From the NCBI RefSeq assembly GCF_900215155.1, contig NZ_LT907980.1, positions 3,782,001 through 3,846,000 on the forward strand: a DNA stretch of 64,000 nucleotides, written 5' to 3'. The DNA is from Marinobacter sp. LV10R510-11A (GTDB lineage: Bacteria; Pseudomonadota; Gammaproteobacteria; Pseudomonadales; Oleiphilaceae). Both the position numbers and the translations under genes were made by a program. The notes beneath the pieces were generated by a model. The model was not told the origin of the DNA, made no database searches, and saw only the letters and a program-made list of their open reading frames with translations. Numbering within the stretch: the stretch's first letter is position 1; the number at the start of each line of letters is the position of its first letter. Positions 16,881 through 27,641 of this stretch are shown here, piece after piece.

Positions 16881-16917
16881 GCTGCGTCGGTTCGGCCAAT
16901 GCCCGAACCGACGCAGC
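16881..16917 (+). terminator. Terminator-like hairpin after aceF
   Basis: A perfect 15-bp stem (16881-16895 with 16903-16917) has a 7-nt loop and begins 8 nt after the aceF stop. There is no T tract, so it may be an mRNA-stabilising hairpin or a weak or Rho-assisted terminator. Confidence 0.65.
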
Positions 16918-16968
16918 GCTCCATTATAATTCCTGCTCGGTCTCACTAACGCCCTCAGGAATGCCCTC

Positions 16969-18216
16969 ATGACACCTGCCCAAACTCTCTCTCAGTCTTT
17001 GACACTCCCTAATGGCGCGGTTATTCCCAATCGGTTTGCCAAGTCCGCCATGAGTGAAACACTGGGTACCATCGACAACCGAATGACACAAAAACTCGTC
17101 ACGCTTTATCGCACTTGGGCCCAGGGCGGCGTAGGTCTCTCGATCACCGGTAATGTGATGGTAGACAGACACCACATCGGAGAGCCCCAGAATGTGGTGG
17201 TGGACGACGAGCGGGATTTGCCCCTGCTTAAGACCTGGGCCGAAGCGGGTACGGCAAGCGGCGGGGCAATCTGGATGCAGTTGAATCATCCGGGCAAGCA
17301 AATTCCGAAGATGCTGAATTCCGAGCCGGTTTCACCCAGCGCCATCCCATTCCGGAAAGAGCTACAAAGCATGTTCGGAACGCCTCGCGCTTTGACCGGC
17401 GACGAAATCGAAGCCATCATCCACCGCTTCGCGGTCAGCGCGGCAGTTGCTGAAAAGGCCGGGTTTGATGGGGTTCAGATTCATGGTGCCCATGGCTATC
17501 TGATCAGCCAGTTTCTATCACCTCACCACAACCAGCGCGACGATGAGTGGGGTGGGAGTGCAGAAAACCGTATGCGCTTTTTGCTGTCGGTATACCGGGC
17601 GATTCGCAAAGCGACCAGCACCGGGTTCTGTGTGGGAATCAAACTCAATTCCGCGGATTTCCAGCGCGGCGGATTTACCGAGGAGGAGTCGCTGGCGGTG
17701 ATCAAGGCTCTATCCAATGAGGGCATTGATCTGGTTGAAATTTCTGGCGGTAACTACGAAAACCCGGCGATGGCAAAAGGGGCCGGCTCGGTAAAAGAAA
17801 GCATCCGGTCCCGCGAGGCGTACTTTCTGGAGTTTGCTGAGAAGGTTCGTCAACTGGCCGTTGTGCCATTGATGGTTACCGGAGGCTTTCGTACCAGTGA
17901 GGGCATGGCCCTTGCCATTGCCTCCGGAGCGACTGATCTGGTGGGGCTGGCCAGGCCGCTGGCGGTTGAGCCGGATTTGCCGAACCGGATTTTATCCGGC
18001 GAATCGTTTGTCAGCGTTGTAAAGCCGATCAAAACCGGTATTCGAGTGATCGACAACATGGCCCTGATGGAAGTGAGCTGGTACGCGCGCCAACTTGGTC
18101 GCATGGGAAAAGGCAGGCAGCCTCGGCAGCACGACCGGGGGCTATGGTCGCTGGTGGAGGTACTTGGAGTGATGACAACGCGGGGCGTTAGAACCCGACT
18201 GCGAGCGGGGGAATAA
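16969..18216 (+). CDS. Old Yellow Enzyme family NADH:flavin oxidoreductase
   Basis: The 415-residue FMN-dependent TIM-barrel protein has the family hallmarks WMQLNHPGKQ, VQIHGAHGYLISQFLSPHHNQRDDEWGGS.ENR (split by one residue), and the phosphate-binding end MVTGGFRT...GATDLVGLARPL. These reductases act on alpha,beta-unsaturated carbonyls or related compounds with NAD(P)H; the physiological substrate cannot be read from sequence. There is no C-terminal iron-sulfur/FAD extension, so it is not a 2,4-dienoyl-CoA reductase. The start follows an AGGA ribosome site. The C-terminal ~50 residues are basic and specific to a subgroup. Confidence 0.88.
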   Translation: MTPAQTLSQSLTLPNGAVIPNRFAKSAMSETLGTIDNRMTQKLVTLYRTWAQGGVGLSITGNVMVDRHHIGEPQNVVVDDERDLPLLKTWAEAGTASGGAIWMQLNHPGKQIPKMLNSEPVSPSAIPFRKELQSMFGTPRALTGDEIEAIIHRFAVSAAVAEKAGFDGVQIHGAHGYLISQFLSPHHNQRDDEWGGSAENRMRFLLSVYRAIRKATSTGFCVGIKLNSADFQRGGFTEEESLAVIKALSNEGIDLVEISGGNYENPAMAKGAGSVKESIRSREAYFLEFAEKVRQLAVVPLMVTGGFRTSEGMALAIASGATDLVGLARPLAVEPDLPNRILSGESFVSVVKPIKTGIRVIDNMALMEVSWYARQLGRMGKGRQPRQHDRGLWSLVEVLGVMTTRGVRTRLRAGE

Positions 18217-18226
18217 GCTCAAATAA

Positions 18227-18352
18227 CTAGGGGCAGCTCAGAAGCGCAAATTTCTGAGGCCGTGGCATGAGTTCGGTGGCGGGGAAGCGGTTGATCTGCC
18301 GTTTTCTGAAGCGGCGGTGCAGCAGTGGTGTGATGAGGTTTTGGTCAGGTGA
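18227..18352 (+). other. Coding-like orphan fragment without a start
   Basis: The frame from 18227 to the TGA at 18350-18352 has no start codon but reads like a real protein C-terminus (…KFLRPWHEFGGG…LPFSEAAVQQWCDEV…). It may be the remnant of a deleted gene. I do not recognise the family. Confidence 0.25.
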
Positions 18353-18364
18353 GGCCAGAAACAA

Positions 18365-18390
18365 ATACGCCCCGGAAACCCGGGGCGTAT
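18365..18390 (-). terminator. Intrinsic terminator of the porin gene
   Basis: A perfect 11-bp stem ATACGCCCCGG/CCGGGGCGTAT has a 4-nt loop and is followed on the minus strand by TTTG. It lies 24 bp beyond the porin stop. Confidence 0.75.
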
Positions 18391-18413
18391 GAGTGCTTGC
18401 TAAACAGTACGTT

Positions 18414-19580
18414 TTAGAAGTTGTACTGGGCGGCGAAGTGGATGCGGCTGGCATTACCGCTATCGCCGTTTACCTTATCCACCATGTGGTAGGCGTATTG
18501 CACACCCATGTTGACGCTCTTCACTGGCTCCCACTGATAGTTGATCGCAGCCGTGCTGTTGCTTTCACTGGCGCCTGCAGTAATTCCGCTGGTCGCGCTG
18601 TTCGCTACTGCATCGTCCAGGTCAAGTTCGGTCATGCCGTAGACGGCGTTCACCGACGAGCCGTTGCCGGTCTTCATGGACACGCCCAGGTTGGCGCCAT
18701 AGCCGGAGATGGTCTCTAGGTCGCCATTACCATCAATGTAGGCGTCCGGGCCCCAGTAATTGCTGCCGGACCGCCACAGGTAAAAGTTGGCGCCCTCGGA
18801 AACGTTTATCGTGCCCTGCACGGAGAATGTATCGCTCAGGGCCAGCTTGGCGGCCACAAAGGCACCTAGGCCCATAGCGCTGTCATCCGCGGCGCCGGTG
18901 TCATAGGCGACTTGGCGAACGATGGCTGCGGCCGAGTAGCTCAGGCTGTCCATGGAGCTCTCAAAGCGGGCCGTAACCGCCGGCATCTCCGTTTTTACGG
19001 ATTGACCGTCGTCGGTGGCAATGCCGGTGCTTGGCTGTTCCAGAGACACGGACAGAGGTCCGGTGGTGTAACGGACCTGCGAGGCGCGGAACTGGTAGCC
19101 GGCGTTCGCCGGTACACCGTCGAATTCCAGTTGCGAGGTGTTGCCCACGAAACTGAGGTAGTTTGACCAGTTGCGGCCGATCAGCACGCCATTGTATTCA
19201 CCGTAAGCGTGGCGCAGACGTAAATCGCCGGTGCTGTCGCCACGGGTACCGCGGAAGTCACCTTCCACGACAATTTTGACGCCTTCCGGGGTCATGACCC
19301 TGAAACCGAGGCGGCTCTGAAACGCGTCGGCACCGAAATGGCCGGATACCTCATTGTCTTCATCAGCGCCGGTGTTAATTTTCGAAAAGTTGGCAGAGCG
19401 GGTGCCGCGGCCTGCGACGTCCTCGTCAATGTCGTAGGTGGCATTAAGGCGCGCATAGCCGTAAACAGCCATGTCATAATCGCCGGCCGTGAAGTCGACT
19501 GCGCCCACCTGTCCGGCCATACCAAATACTGCTATGGCCGCCGTCGCACGAATGGCCATTCTCAATTTGTTGCTTTGCAT
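18414..19580 (-). CDS. DcaP-like trimeric outer-membrane porin
   Basis: The 388-residue protein starts with a signal peptide (MQSNKLRMAIRATAAIAVFG, cleaved near GQVGA). The first strand, YGYARLNATYDID, resembles the DcaP porin family of Acinetobacter and Marinobacter. The protein ends in the beta-barrel signature phenylalanine (QYNF) and shows the alternating pattern of a porin throughout. DcaP porins take up small negatively charged solutes such as dicarboxylates; the substrate here is inferred only. The start at 19580 gives the signal peptide and a GGAGA ribosome site; the frame extends 32 codons further upstream without support. Confidence 0.82.
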   Translation of the reverse strand: MQSNKLRMAIRATAAIAVFGMAGQVGAVDFTAGDYDMAVYGYARLNATYDIDEDVAGRGTRSANFSKINTGADEDNEVSGHFGADAFQSRLGFRVMTPEGVKIVVEGDFRGTRGDSTGDLRLRHAYGEYNGVLIGRNWSNYLSFVGNTSQLEFDGVPANAGYQFRASQVRYTTGPLSVSLEQPSTGIATDDGQSVKTEMPAVTARFESSMDSLSYSAAAIVRQVAYDTGAADDSAMGLGAFVAAKLALSDTFSVQGTINVSEGANFYLWRSGSNYWGPDAYIDGNGDLETISGYGANLGVSMKTGNGSSVNAVYGMTELDLDDAVANSATSGITAGASESNSTAAINYQWEPVKSVNMGVQYAYHMVDKVNGDSGNASRIHFAAQYNF

Positions 19581-19750
19581 TATTGTTGTCTCCACACATT
19601 GGACAATTATTTTTGTAGGACCCGCAGTCAACATAGTTACCATTTCATAACAATTCAAATAAATTTGTACAATCATTAGACGAAGGTCTAGGGCATGTTT
19701 TCTTTTCTATACAGATGCCTGCGTGCCCATTTCAGTATTAAGATAGCGCC

Positions 19751-20564
19751 ATGACCACCAAAAAAACTTACTTAGAACAAACCACATTTGCATTTCTCGA
19801 TATTGAGACTACCGGCGGCAATTCGTCCCACGACCGCATTACCGAAATTGGTATTCGCTTCTGGCGTGGGGGTGAGTCGGTCGGGGAGTGGCAAACACTG
19901 CTGAACCCGAGTACCCGCATTTCTCCTTTTATTGAGCAATTGACGGGTATTTCCAATGACATGGTTTCTGGTGCGCCGCCGTTCGAAGCAATAGCCGATG
20001 TTCTAGAAGACAAACTGCGGGATACGGTGTTTGTTGCCCACAACGCACGTTTTGATTATGGCTTTATTAAATCGGAGTTCCGCAGGCTGGGGCGACTTTT
20101 TTCTGCGCGGGTGCTTTGCACGGTAAAGCTTTCCCGTCGGCTGTATCCAGAATTTCGCAAACACAACATGGATGCATTGATTGAACGCCATGGGCTGGAG
20201 CAAGTGCAGCGCCCCAGCATTCCTTCACACTTGCCTCTCGATACCTTGAAAGATTTACCTCGTGGCCCGGGCGTGTACCGATTTTATGGTGAAAACGATG
20301 TGCTTTTATATGTGGGCAAAAGCACCAACATAGCCCAGCGCGTTGCTTCGCATTTTTCCGGGGATCACAACACCAGCCGTGGCGTACGGATTTCCGAAAG
20401 CTTACGCCGTGTGGAGTACACAGAAACTGCCGGTGACCTTTGATCTGGACTCATACAAGTTACTGGTCAAGGCACTGATGGCCCCGCACAAAAGCCAAGG
20501 CCAGAAGGCGCACTCGGTGATTGAGTTGCCAGCAGTTGTAGCGCCGGATGTGCTTATGCCTTGA
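19751..20564 (+). pseudogene. Decayed DEDDh exonuclease + GIY-YIG (Cho/UvrC-like) nuclease gene
   Basis: The intact family protein joins a DnaQ-like 3'-5' exonuclease to a UvrC-type GIY-YIG domain and is about 450-480 residues long. Here the first 230-residue frame has exonuclease motifs FLDIETTGG and HNARFDYGF. It then jumps from HGLEQVQ straight to the linker RPSIPSHLP, losing the third motif with its catalytic His and Asp. The GIY-YIG start (PGVYRFYGENDVLLYVGKS) follows, and the frame stops after YTETAGDL. A second frame then gives the C-terminal piece KLPVTFDLDSYKLLVKALM ending at 20564. Two internal deletions, the second also shifting the frame, explain this. A short functional product cannot be excluded. 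Confidence 0.7.
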
Positions 20565-20663
20565 GTGGCGTACTATAGGTGTTCGATCCGCACACCTACG
20601 TACTTGCCCATGCCGGCAACTCTACTATTTTTGTAGGCTAAACTGCTTTCCTGAGAGAGATCT

Positions 20664-21878
20664 ATGAACAAAGAACCTGTCAGCCGCGAACTTTTTGATG
20701 ACGTTATGGTGCCCAACTATGCCCCCGGTTCGATTATTCCGGTGCGAGGCGAGGGTTCCCGAATTTGGGATCAGGGCGGCCGGGAGTTTATAGATCTGCA
20801 GGGTGGCATTGCCGTGAACTGCCTTGGGCACTCACACCCTGGGCTGGTTAGTGCTTTACAGGAACAGGCAGAGAAAATCTGGCATCTATCTAATGTGATG
20901 ACCAACGAGCCGGCTCTGCGGCTGGCTAAAACGTTGTGCGATCTGACTTTTGCGGAGCGGGTGTTTTTCGCCAACTCCGGCGGCGAAGCCAACGAGGCCG
21001 CCTTTAAGTTGGCGCGTCGTTATAGCTGGCAGCACACTGGGCCCGAGAAGCACGAGATAATCTCCTTCAAAAACGCATTCCACGGCCGCACTCTCTTTAC
21101 CGTAAGTGTCGGTGGGCAGCCCAAATATCTTGAGGGGTTTGAGCCGGCGCCGGGTGGTATTCATCATGCGGATTTCAACGATTTGGAATCGGTAAAAAAA
21201 CTGATCTCGAAAGAGAAAACATGTGCAGTGGTTGTGGAGCCTATTCAAGGCGAAAGTGGCGTGGTGCCGGCAGATCCGGAATTCTTGAAAGGCCTGCGCA
21301 AACTTTGTGATGACAACGATGCGCTGCTGATTTTTGATGAGGTTCAGTCTGGTGTGGGCCGTACGGGCTACCTCTATGCTTATGAAATGTACGATGTGGT
21401 GCCAGACATTCTTACCAGCGCCAAAGGCTTGGGCGGTGGTTTCCCGGTTGCTGCCATGCTGACTACGGCAAAGGTTGCTGCCAGTCTTGGGGTCGGCACC
21501 CACGGCAGCACCTATGGGGGTAACGCACTGGCCTGTGCCGTCGCCCAGAAAGTGATCGATACGGTAAGCCAGCCAGAGATCCTCAAGGGTGTTAAGGCCC
21601 GCTCAGAGCATCTACGCAAGGGTATGATGGATATTGGTGAGCGCTATGGTGTGTTCAGCGAAGTTCGTGGGCCAGGGCTTCTGATGGGCTGCGTGTTGAC
21701 CGAGAAGTGGCAGGGTAAGGCCAAGGATTTTCTGAATGCAGGTCTGGACGAAGGGGTGATGGTATTGATCGCTGGCGCCAATGTGGTTCGGCTGGCGCCT
21801 TCGCTGATTATCCCGGATACCGATATTGATGAGGCGCTTGAGCGCTTTGAAGCGGCGGTAAAAAAACTTACTGAATAG
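20664..21878 (+). CDS. aruC: Succinylornithine/acetylornithine aminotransferase
   Basis: The 404-residue fold-type I PLP enzyme has [15 protein letters not shown], the cofactor-contacting [15 protein letters not shown] and the Schiff-base lysine in [11 protein letters not shown] (K254). It converts N2-succinylornithine and 2-oxoglutarate to succinylglutamate semialdehyde and glutamate in the arginine succinyltransferase (AST) pathway; homologues also serve arginine synthesis as ArgD. Its position as first gene of aruC-F-G-astD-astB supports the catabolic role. aruF begins 8 nt after its stop. Confidence 0.93.
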   Translation: MNKEPVSRELFDDVMVPNYAPGSIIPVRGEGSRIWDQGGREFIDLQGGIAVNCLGHSHPGLVSALQEQAEKIWHLSNVMTNEPALRLAKTLCDLTFAERVFFANSGGEANEAAFKLARRYSWQHTGPEKHEIISFKNAFHGRTLFTVSVGGQPKYLEGFEPAPGGIHHADFNDLESVKKLISKEKTCAVVVEPIQGESGVVPADPEFLKGLRKLCDDNDALLIFDEVQSGVGRTGYLYAYEMYDVVPDILTSAKGLGGGFPVAAMLTTAKVAASLGVGTHGSTYGGNALACAVAQKVIDTVSQPEILKGVKARSEHLRKGMMDIGERYGVFSEVRGPGLLMGCVLTEKWQGKAKDFLNAGLDEGVMVLIAGANVVRLAPSLIIPDTDIDEALERFEAAVKKLTE

Positions 21879-21886
21879 GAGCTTTT

Positions 21887-22915
21887 ATGTGGCTGGTACG
21901 TCCGGCTATACCGGCTGATGTTAACCAGATACTTGAGATTGCGGGCACTGCTGGTTCAGAGACCGCTCGCCTCTCATCCACGCTGCCTAAGCAGCGTGGC
22001 GCTCTTGCGGAAAAAATAGACCACTCGCTTGCTTCAATGACCGGCAACAGCCCTGGCAGTCGCCAGCCACCAAGGTTTCTGTTCGTACTGGAAAACACAA
22101 TTACGGGCAGGGTTCACGGTACAGCGGGTATCGATGCCCGCGCAGGTAACGGCCAGCCGTTTTATAACTATCGCCGTGATGCGCTTATTCATGCCTCCCA
22201 CGAACTGGACATCTCCAGCCGCGTTGATGTGCTCTACCCCAGCCATGGGTTGACCGATCACACACTGCTTTGCTCATTCTCCATAACGCCCGAACTGCGT
22301 AACACCGAAGCCTTTGAGCTGTTATCCAGAGCCCGAATATTGTTTATTGCAGCCCATCGAGACTGGTTTGCCCAGCGTATTGCGGTGGAGATTCAGGGTG
22401 TTCAGCTTGCGGATGGTAGTGTGCCTTTTTGGGACAGCTTGGGGCGTCATTTTTTCAATATGGATTTTGAAACCGCCGATCAGCATTCGGGCATGCTCAG
22501 TAAAACGTTTATTGCTGAACTTATGCCGCCCAATCCGGTTTATGTCACTTTGCTTTCCGAGGCTGCCCAAGTGGCACTGGGCCAACCCCATGAGCTAACG
22601 GTGCCGAACCTTGAGCTACTGCAACGGGAAGGATTTCAGGCTGGCTGCTATCTGGATATCTTCGATGGCGGCCCGGTGCTTGAAGCGCGTACCGATGCCT
22701 TACACACACTGGTTACCAGCCAGCCTAAAACCCTGCACGGCGCTAATGAGGCAGATGGAGACACCTGTTTCATTTCTGCGGGCGAGGGCGCCGAGTTTCG
22801 CTGCACCCTGGCCAAAGTGGTCGATACCCTTGAAGGGACGCTTAAGGTGCCTGTGGATATTTGGAAAGCGCTTGGCAAAACCGCCGGTGATGAGGTGAGG
22901 GTAGCGCCATGCTAG
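21887..22915 (+). CDS. aruF: Arginine/ornithine N-succinyltransferase, alpha subunit
   Basis: The 342-residue protein of the AstA family starts WLVRPAIPADVNQILEIAGTAGS and carries GTAGIDARAG, YRRDALIHASHEL, a segment rich in Ser/Arg (FELLSRARILFIAAHRDWFAQRI), and the family motif DSLGRHFFNMDF. It transfers succinyl from succinyl-CoA to arginine in complex with AruG. Pseudomonads use this two-subunit enzyme where Escherichia coli has one AstA. It has a TAGGAG ribosome site overlapping the aruC stop, and its end overlaps aruG by 7 nt. Confidence 0.93.
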   Translation: MWLVRPAIPADVNQILEIAGTAGSETARLSSTLPKQRGALAEKIDHSLASMTGNSPGSRQPPRFLFVLENTITGRVHGTAGIDARAGNGQPFYNYRRDALIHASHELDISSRVDVLYPSHGLTDHTLLCSFSITPELRNTEAFELLSRARILFIAAHRDWFAQRIAVEIQGVQLADGSVPFWDSLGRHFFNMDFETADQHSGMLSKTFIAELMPPNPVYVTLLSEAAQVALGQPHELTVPNLELLQREGFQAGCYLDIFDGGPVLEARTDALHTLVTSQPKTLHGANEADGDTCFISAGEGAEFRCTLAKVVDTLEGTLKVPVDIWKALGKTAGDEVRVAPC

Positions 22916-23973
22916 TGATTCGCCCGCTTCAACAAACGGATCTTGATGATCTTTACGCCATGGCTCAAAAAGCCGGCAAGGGGCTTACCACCCTGCCTGC
23001 GGATCGAGACTTGCTGCAGCGCAAAATCAATCTCGCCCAGGAAACGTTCAACCAGCGCTGTGCGCCGGAAGCAGGTTTGTACCTGTTCGCTCTGGAAGAT
23101 ACGGAAGCCGGAAAAGCCGTGGGTATCAGCGGCATTCAGGCGCGAGTTGGTCTGGATGAAGTGTTTTATAACTACCGGCTCAGCGTTACCGTAAACGCCT
23201 CCAAAGAGTTGGGCGTTCATGTGCGCACGCCTACGTTGCACCTCTCAAACGATATGACGGACACCAGCGAGATCTGCTCACTGCTGCTTTCTGATGACTA
23301 CCGCGGCGGCGGCAACGGCTTGCTCCTTTCACGCAGCCGCTTCATGTATTTGGATGAGTTCCGGAAGCACTTCTCTGAAAAAGTGTTCGCAGAAATGCGT
23401 GGCGTGTCTGATGAGCAGGGCTTGAGCCCGCTGTGGGATGCTCTGGGCAGCAAGTTTTTTGATATGAAATTTACCGAAGCAGATATGCTCTCTGGGCTTG
23501 GCAATAAAGCGTTTATTGCGGAGTTGATGCCCAAATACCCTATTTATTTGCCTATGTTGCCGGATTCTGCGCGGGCTGTTATCGGCCGGGTTCATGGCAA
23601 TACGGCGCCAGCGTTAAAAATGTTGCAGGCTGAAGGGTTCAACTTTAACGGCATGGTGGACATCTTTGATGGTGGTCCAGTGGTTGAGGCATTCGTGAAC
23701 ACCATTCGCACGGTTCGCGACAGTATTAATCGCTATGCCATGGTGACCCGCAAAGACGTTAATCTCGATGTGCCGGCTGCAGAACGGGTTATGGTGTCTA
23801 ATCGTTCGTTCCGTAACTTCCGGGTAACAACCGTGCCAGCCAGTTGTGTTGGTACAGATACAGTCAGCTTGTCGCCTGCTGTGGCAGAAGCATTACAGAT
23901 TGAATCGGGGGATTCGGTGCGGCTGGCGCCCCTAAAGGACAGAGCAAAAACAGCGGTAAAGGCGGCAGGCTGA
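22909..23973 (+). CDS. aruG: Arginine N-succinyltransferase, beta subunit
   Basis: The 354-residue paralogue of AruF has the AstA-family motifs VIRPLQQTDLDDLYAMAQKAG, LWDALGSKFFDMKF, KAFIAELMPKYPIYLPML and GMVDIFDGGPVVEA. It forms the succinyltransferase with AruF. The ATG at 22909 overlaps the aruF stop (…CCATGCTAG…). The C-terminal ~60 residues form a small beta-rich extension also present in the family. It is followed by astD after 36 nt. Confidence 0.93.
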   Translation: MLVIRPLQQTDLDDLYAMAQKAGKGLTTLPADRDLLQRKINLAQETFNQRCAPEAGLYLFALEDTEAGKAVGISGIQARVGLDEVFYNYRLSVTVNASKELGVHVRTPTLHLSNDMTDTSEICSLLLSDDYRGGGNGLLLSRSRFMYLDEFRKHFSEKVFAEMRGVSDEQGLSPLWDALGSKFFDMKFTEADMLSGLGNKAFIAELMPKYPIYLPMLPDSARAVIGRVHGNTAPALKMLQAEGFNFNGMVDIFDGGPVVEAFVNTIRTVRDSINRYAMVTRKDVNLDVPAAERVMVSNRSFRNFRVTTVPASCVGTDTVSLSPAVAEALQIESGDSVRLAPLKDRAKTAVKAAG

Positions 23974-25488
<1,515 letters not shown>

Positions 25489-25509
25489 ATCCATACGGAA
25501 CCCCAAGTC

Positions 25510-26850
25510 ATGGTAAAGCATGCAGTAGAAGCAAATTTTGATGGCTTGGTTGGCCCAACCCACAATTACGCAGGCTTGTCCTTGGGCAATGTGGCATCAA
25601 AGTCCAATGTGAACGCGGTATCCAATCCTCGGGAGGCGGCACTTCAGGGGTTAGCAAAAATGAAGCGCCTAGCCGATCGCGGATATGTTCAGGGTATTTT
25701 GCCTCCCCATGAGCGTCCGCATATTCCATCCCTGAAAGCCCTCGGGTTTAGCGGCACGGATGCGCAGATTCTGGAGCGGGCAGCAAAATCCAGCCCGTCG
25801 ATTCTGGCGGCGGTATCGTCGGCTTCCTCCATGTGGACGGCTAACGCAGCAACGGTTTCTCCCAGTGCAGATACTTCAGATCATCGAGTGCATTTCACCC
25901 CTGCCAATCTGAGCGCCAAGTTCCACCGTTCCATTGAGCATGGCGTGACCGGCCGTACCCTGAAGTCCATCTTCGCGGACGAAGGGTATTTCGCCCACCA
26001 CGCAGCACTGCCTTCGGTTAGCCATTTCGGTGATGAAGGCGCCGCCAATCACACCCGGCTTTGTGGTCGTTACGGCGAGCCAGGAGTGGAGCTGTTTGTG
26101 TATGGGCAGGCCGCGTTCAACGAGCAGGCGCCGGCTCCGGAAAAATACCCCGCACGGCAGACCCTCGAGGCTTCACAAGCGATCGCGCGCTTGCATGGCC
26201 TGAAAGATGGGGCGCGGGTGTTTGCTCAGCAGAACCCAGCAGCCATTGATGCCGGTGTATTCCACAACGATGTTATAGCCGTGGGCAACGGCAACACGCT
26301 GTTCTATCACGACATGGCGTTTCTGGACGAAGAACAGGTGTTATCAGATATCCAAGCACGCCTGATCGGAGCTGAGCTGGAGGCGGTTCGTGTAAGCAGT
26401 GCAGAGGTGCCGCTAGAGGACGCAGTAGCCTCGTATTTGTTCAACAGTCAGCTGCTGAACACGCCCGATGGCATGCTGCTGGCGGTTCCGGGTGAGTGCA
26501 GGGAAGTGGCGTCTGTTAGTCAGTATCTGGATAAGTTACTGGCCGCAGGTGGGCCGATTACGGCGGTGGAAGTGTTTGATGTGAAGCAATCCATGCGCAA
26601 CGGCGGTGGCCCTGCCTGCCTGCGCTTGCGAGTGGTTCTGAATGATGATGAACTGCACGCCATGCATCGCGGCGTGATTCTTACCGATGCGCTATACGAA
26701 CGCCTGACCACCTGGGTTGAAGCCCATTACCGTGACCAGCTTGCCCGGGAAGATCTGGCCGATCCTATGCTGCTGGATGAAGTGCGCAAGGCACTGGATG
26801 AGCTAACCGGTATTCTGGGGTTGGGCTCGATCTACGATTTCCAAATGTAG
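25510..26850 (+). CDS. astB: N-succinylarginine dihydrolase
   Basis: The 446-residue member of the amidinotransferase/dihydrolase superfamily has the AstB start [21 protein letters not shown] and the catalytic Asn/His/Cys-type motifs [10 protein letters not shown] and [16 protein letters not shown]. It hydrolyses succinylarginine to succinylornithine, CO2 and ammonia. It is the last gene of this operon; the usual final gene astE is not here but lies at 31707-32765. Confidence 0.96.
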   Translation: MVKHAVEANFDGLVGPTHNYAGLSLGNVASKSNVNAVSNPREAALQGLAKMKRLADRGYVQGILPPHERPHIPSLKALGFSGTDAQILERAAKSSPSILAAVSSASSMWTANAATVSPSADTSDHRVHFTPANLSAKFHRSIEHGVTGRTLKSIFADEGYFAHHAALPSVSHFGDEGAANHTRLCGRYGEPGVELFVYGQAAFNEQAPAPEKYPARQTLEASQAIARLHGLKDGARVFAQQNPAAIDAGVFHNDVIAVGNGNTLFYHDMAFLDEEQVLSDIQARLIGAELEAVRVSSAEVPLEDAVASYLFNSQLLNTPDGMLLAVPGECREVASVSQYLDKLLAAGGPITAVEVFDVKQSMRNGGGPACLRLRVVLNDDELHAMHRGVILTDALYERLTTWVEAHYRDQLAREDLADPMLLDEVRKALDELTGILGLGSIYDFQM

Positions 26851-26868
26851 GCGCTTTTAAAACGCTCC

Positions 26869-27507
26869 TCAGGAGGCGGAAATCGACCGGGTCAGCATAT
26901 CCATGGTGTGCTGTATAAGACCTTCGGCGGGGAAGCTGTCGCCACTCTCGCTCATTTCTGATTGGCATAGCAGGATGGTCCCATGCAGAGCCCCGCGTAG
27001 GTAAAGAGCGGTTTGTTCTGGGCTTTGGATACGCTGGCGGTTCATGGTGCCGTCTTCAAGCCCTAGCTCGATGGCTTCTGTCATCAGCCCCATAAGTTCT
27101 GATTTCGAGCAAAGCATGTCCATGGCTTGGGTTTCGTCTGCTTCCGCCATGGCGGTTGAGGCTTTGGTAAGCGCTGAGAAATAGTCTGGCTCATCTTGAT
27201 AAAAGCGATAATAGGATTCTCCCATTGCGCGTATCTGTGCCAGCCCCGTATCGGCGGTCTGCCTCGCTTTGCGAAAACGCTCAGACAGGCTTTGCCCAGC
27301 CCTCAGCATAATGCCCCGCTGAATGGCGGCCTTATCCTTGAAGTAAACATACAGCAGCGCCCGGCTCAGGCTGGCCGTGCGTGCAATATCGTCCATGGAG
27401 GTGCGTTCGTACCCCTTCTCCGCGAAGGCCCGCTCAGCGGCGTCCAGAATGGCCTCGTAACGGGCTTGTTTCTCCCGTTCGCGGCGTGTTTTCAACGGTT
27501 CACTCAT
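26869..27507 (-). CDS. TetR-family repressor of the adjacent RND efflux genes
   Basis: The 212-residue protein has an N-terminal TetR DNA-binding domain (AILDAAERAFAEKGYERTSMDDIARTASLSRALLYVYFKDK, residues ~18-60, split for reading) and a C-terminal ligand-binding helical domain. It is transcribed away from the efflux adaptor and pump. Two 13-bp near-identical palindromes in the 134-bp divergent region are its likely operators. It should derepress the pump when an inducer binds. Confidence 0.9.
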   Translation of the reverse strand: MSEPLKTRREREKQARYEAILDAAERAFAEKGYERTSMDDIARTASLSRALLYVYFKDKAAIQRGIMLRAGQSLSERFRKARQTADTGLAQIRAMGESYYRFYQDEPDYFSALTKASTAMAEADETQAMDMLCSKSELMGLMTEAIELGLEDGTMNRQRIQSPEQTALYLRGALHGTILLCQSEMSESGDSFPAEGLIQHTMDMLTRSISAS

Positions 27508-27540
27508 CTGGCTCTCTCATCAAGGTCTTTCTTGGAATAT

Positions 27541-27571
27541 TGACATAATGTCAAAGAATGACATTATGTCG
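27541..27571. promoter_or_regulatory. Tandem TetR operators
   Basis: TGACATAATGTCA at 27541-27553 is a perfect palindrome about a central base, and TGACATTATGTCG at 27559-27571 is a near-perfect second copy. The starts are 18 bp apart. They lie 34 bp upstream of the repressor start codon and 71 bp before the adaptor gene, where they could cover both promoters. Confidence 0.8.
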
Positions 27572-27641
27572 CAACCAATAAACCGGATTTCCGCAGGAAG
27601 CGGTATCGTCAACAACATGAGCATGGATGAAAGGAAACTCT

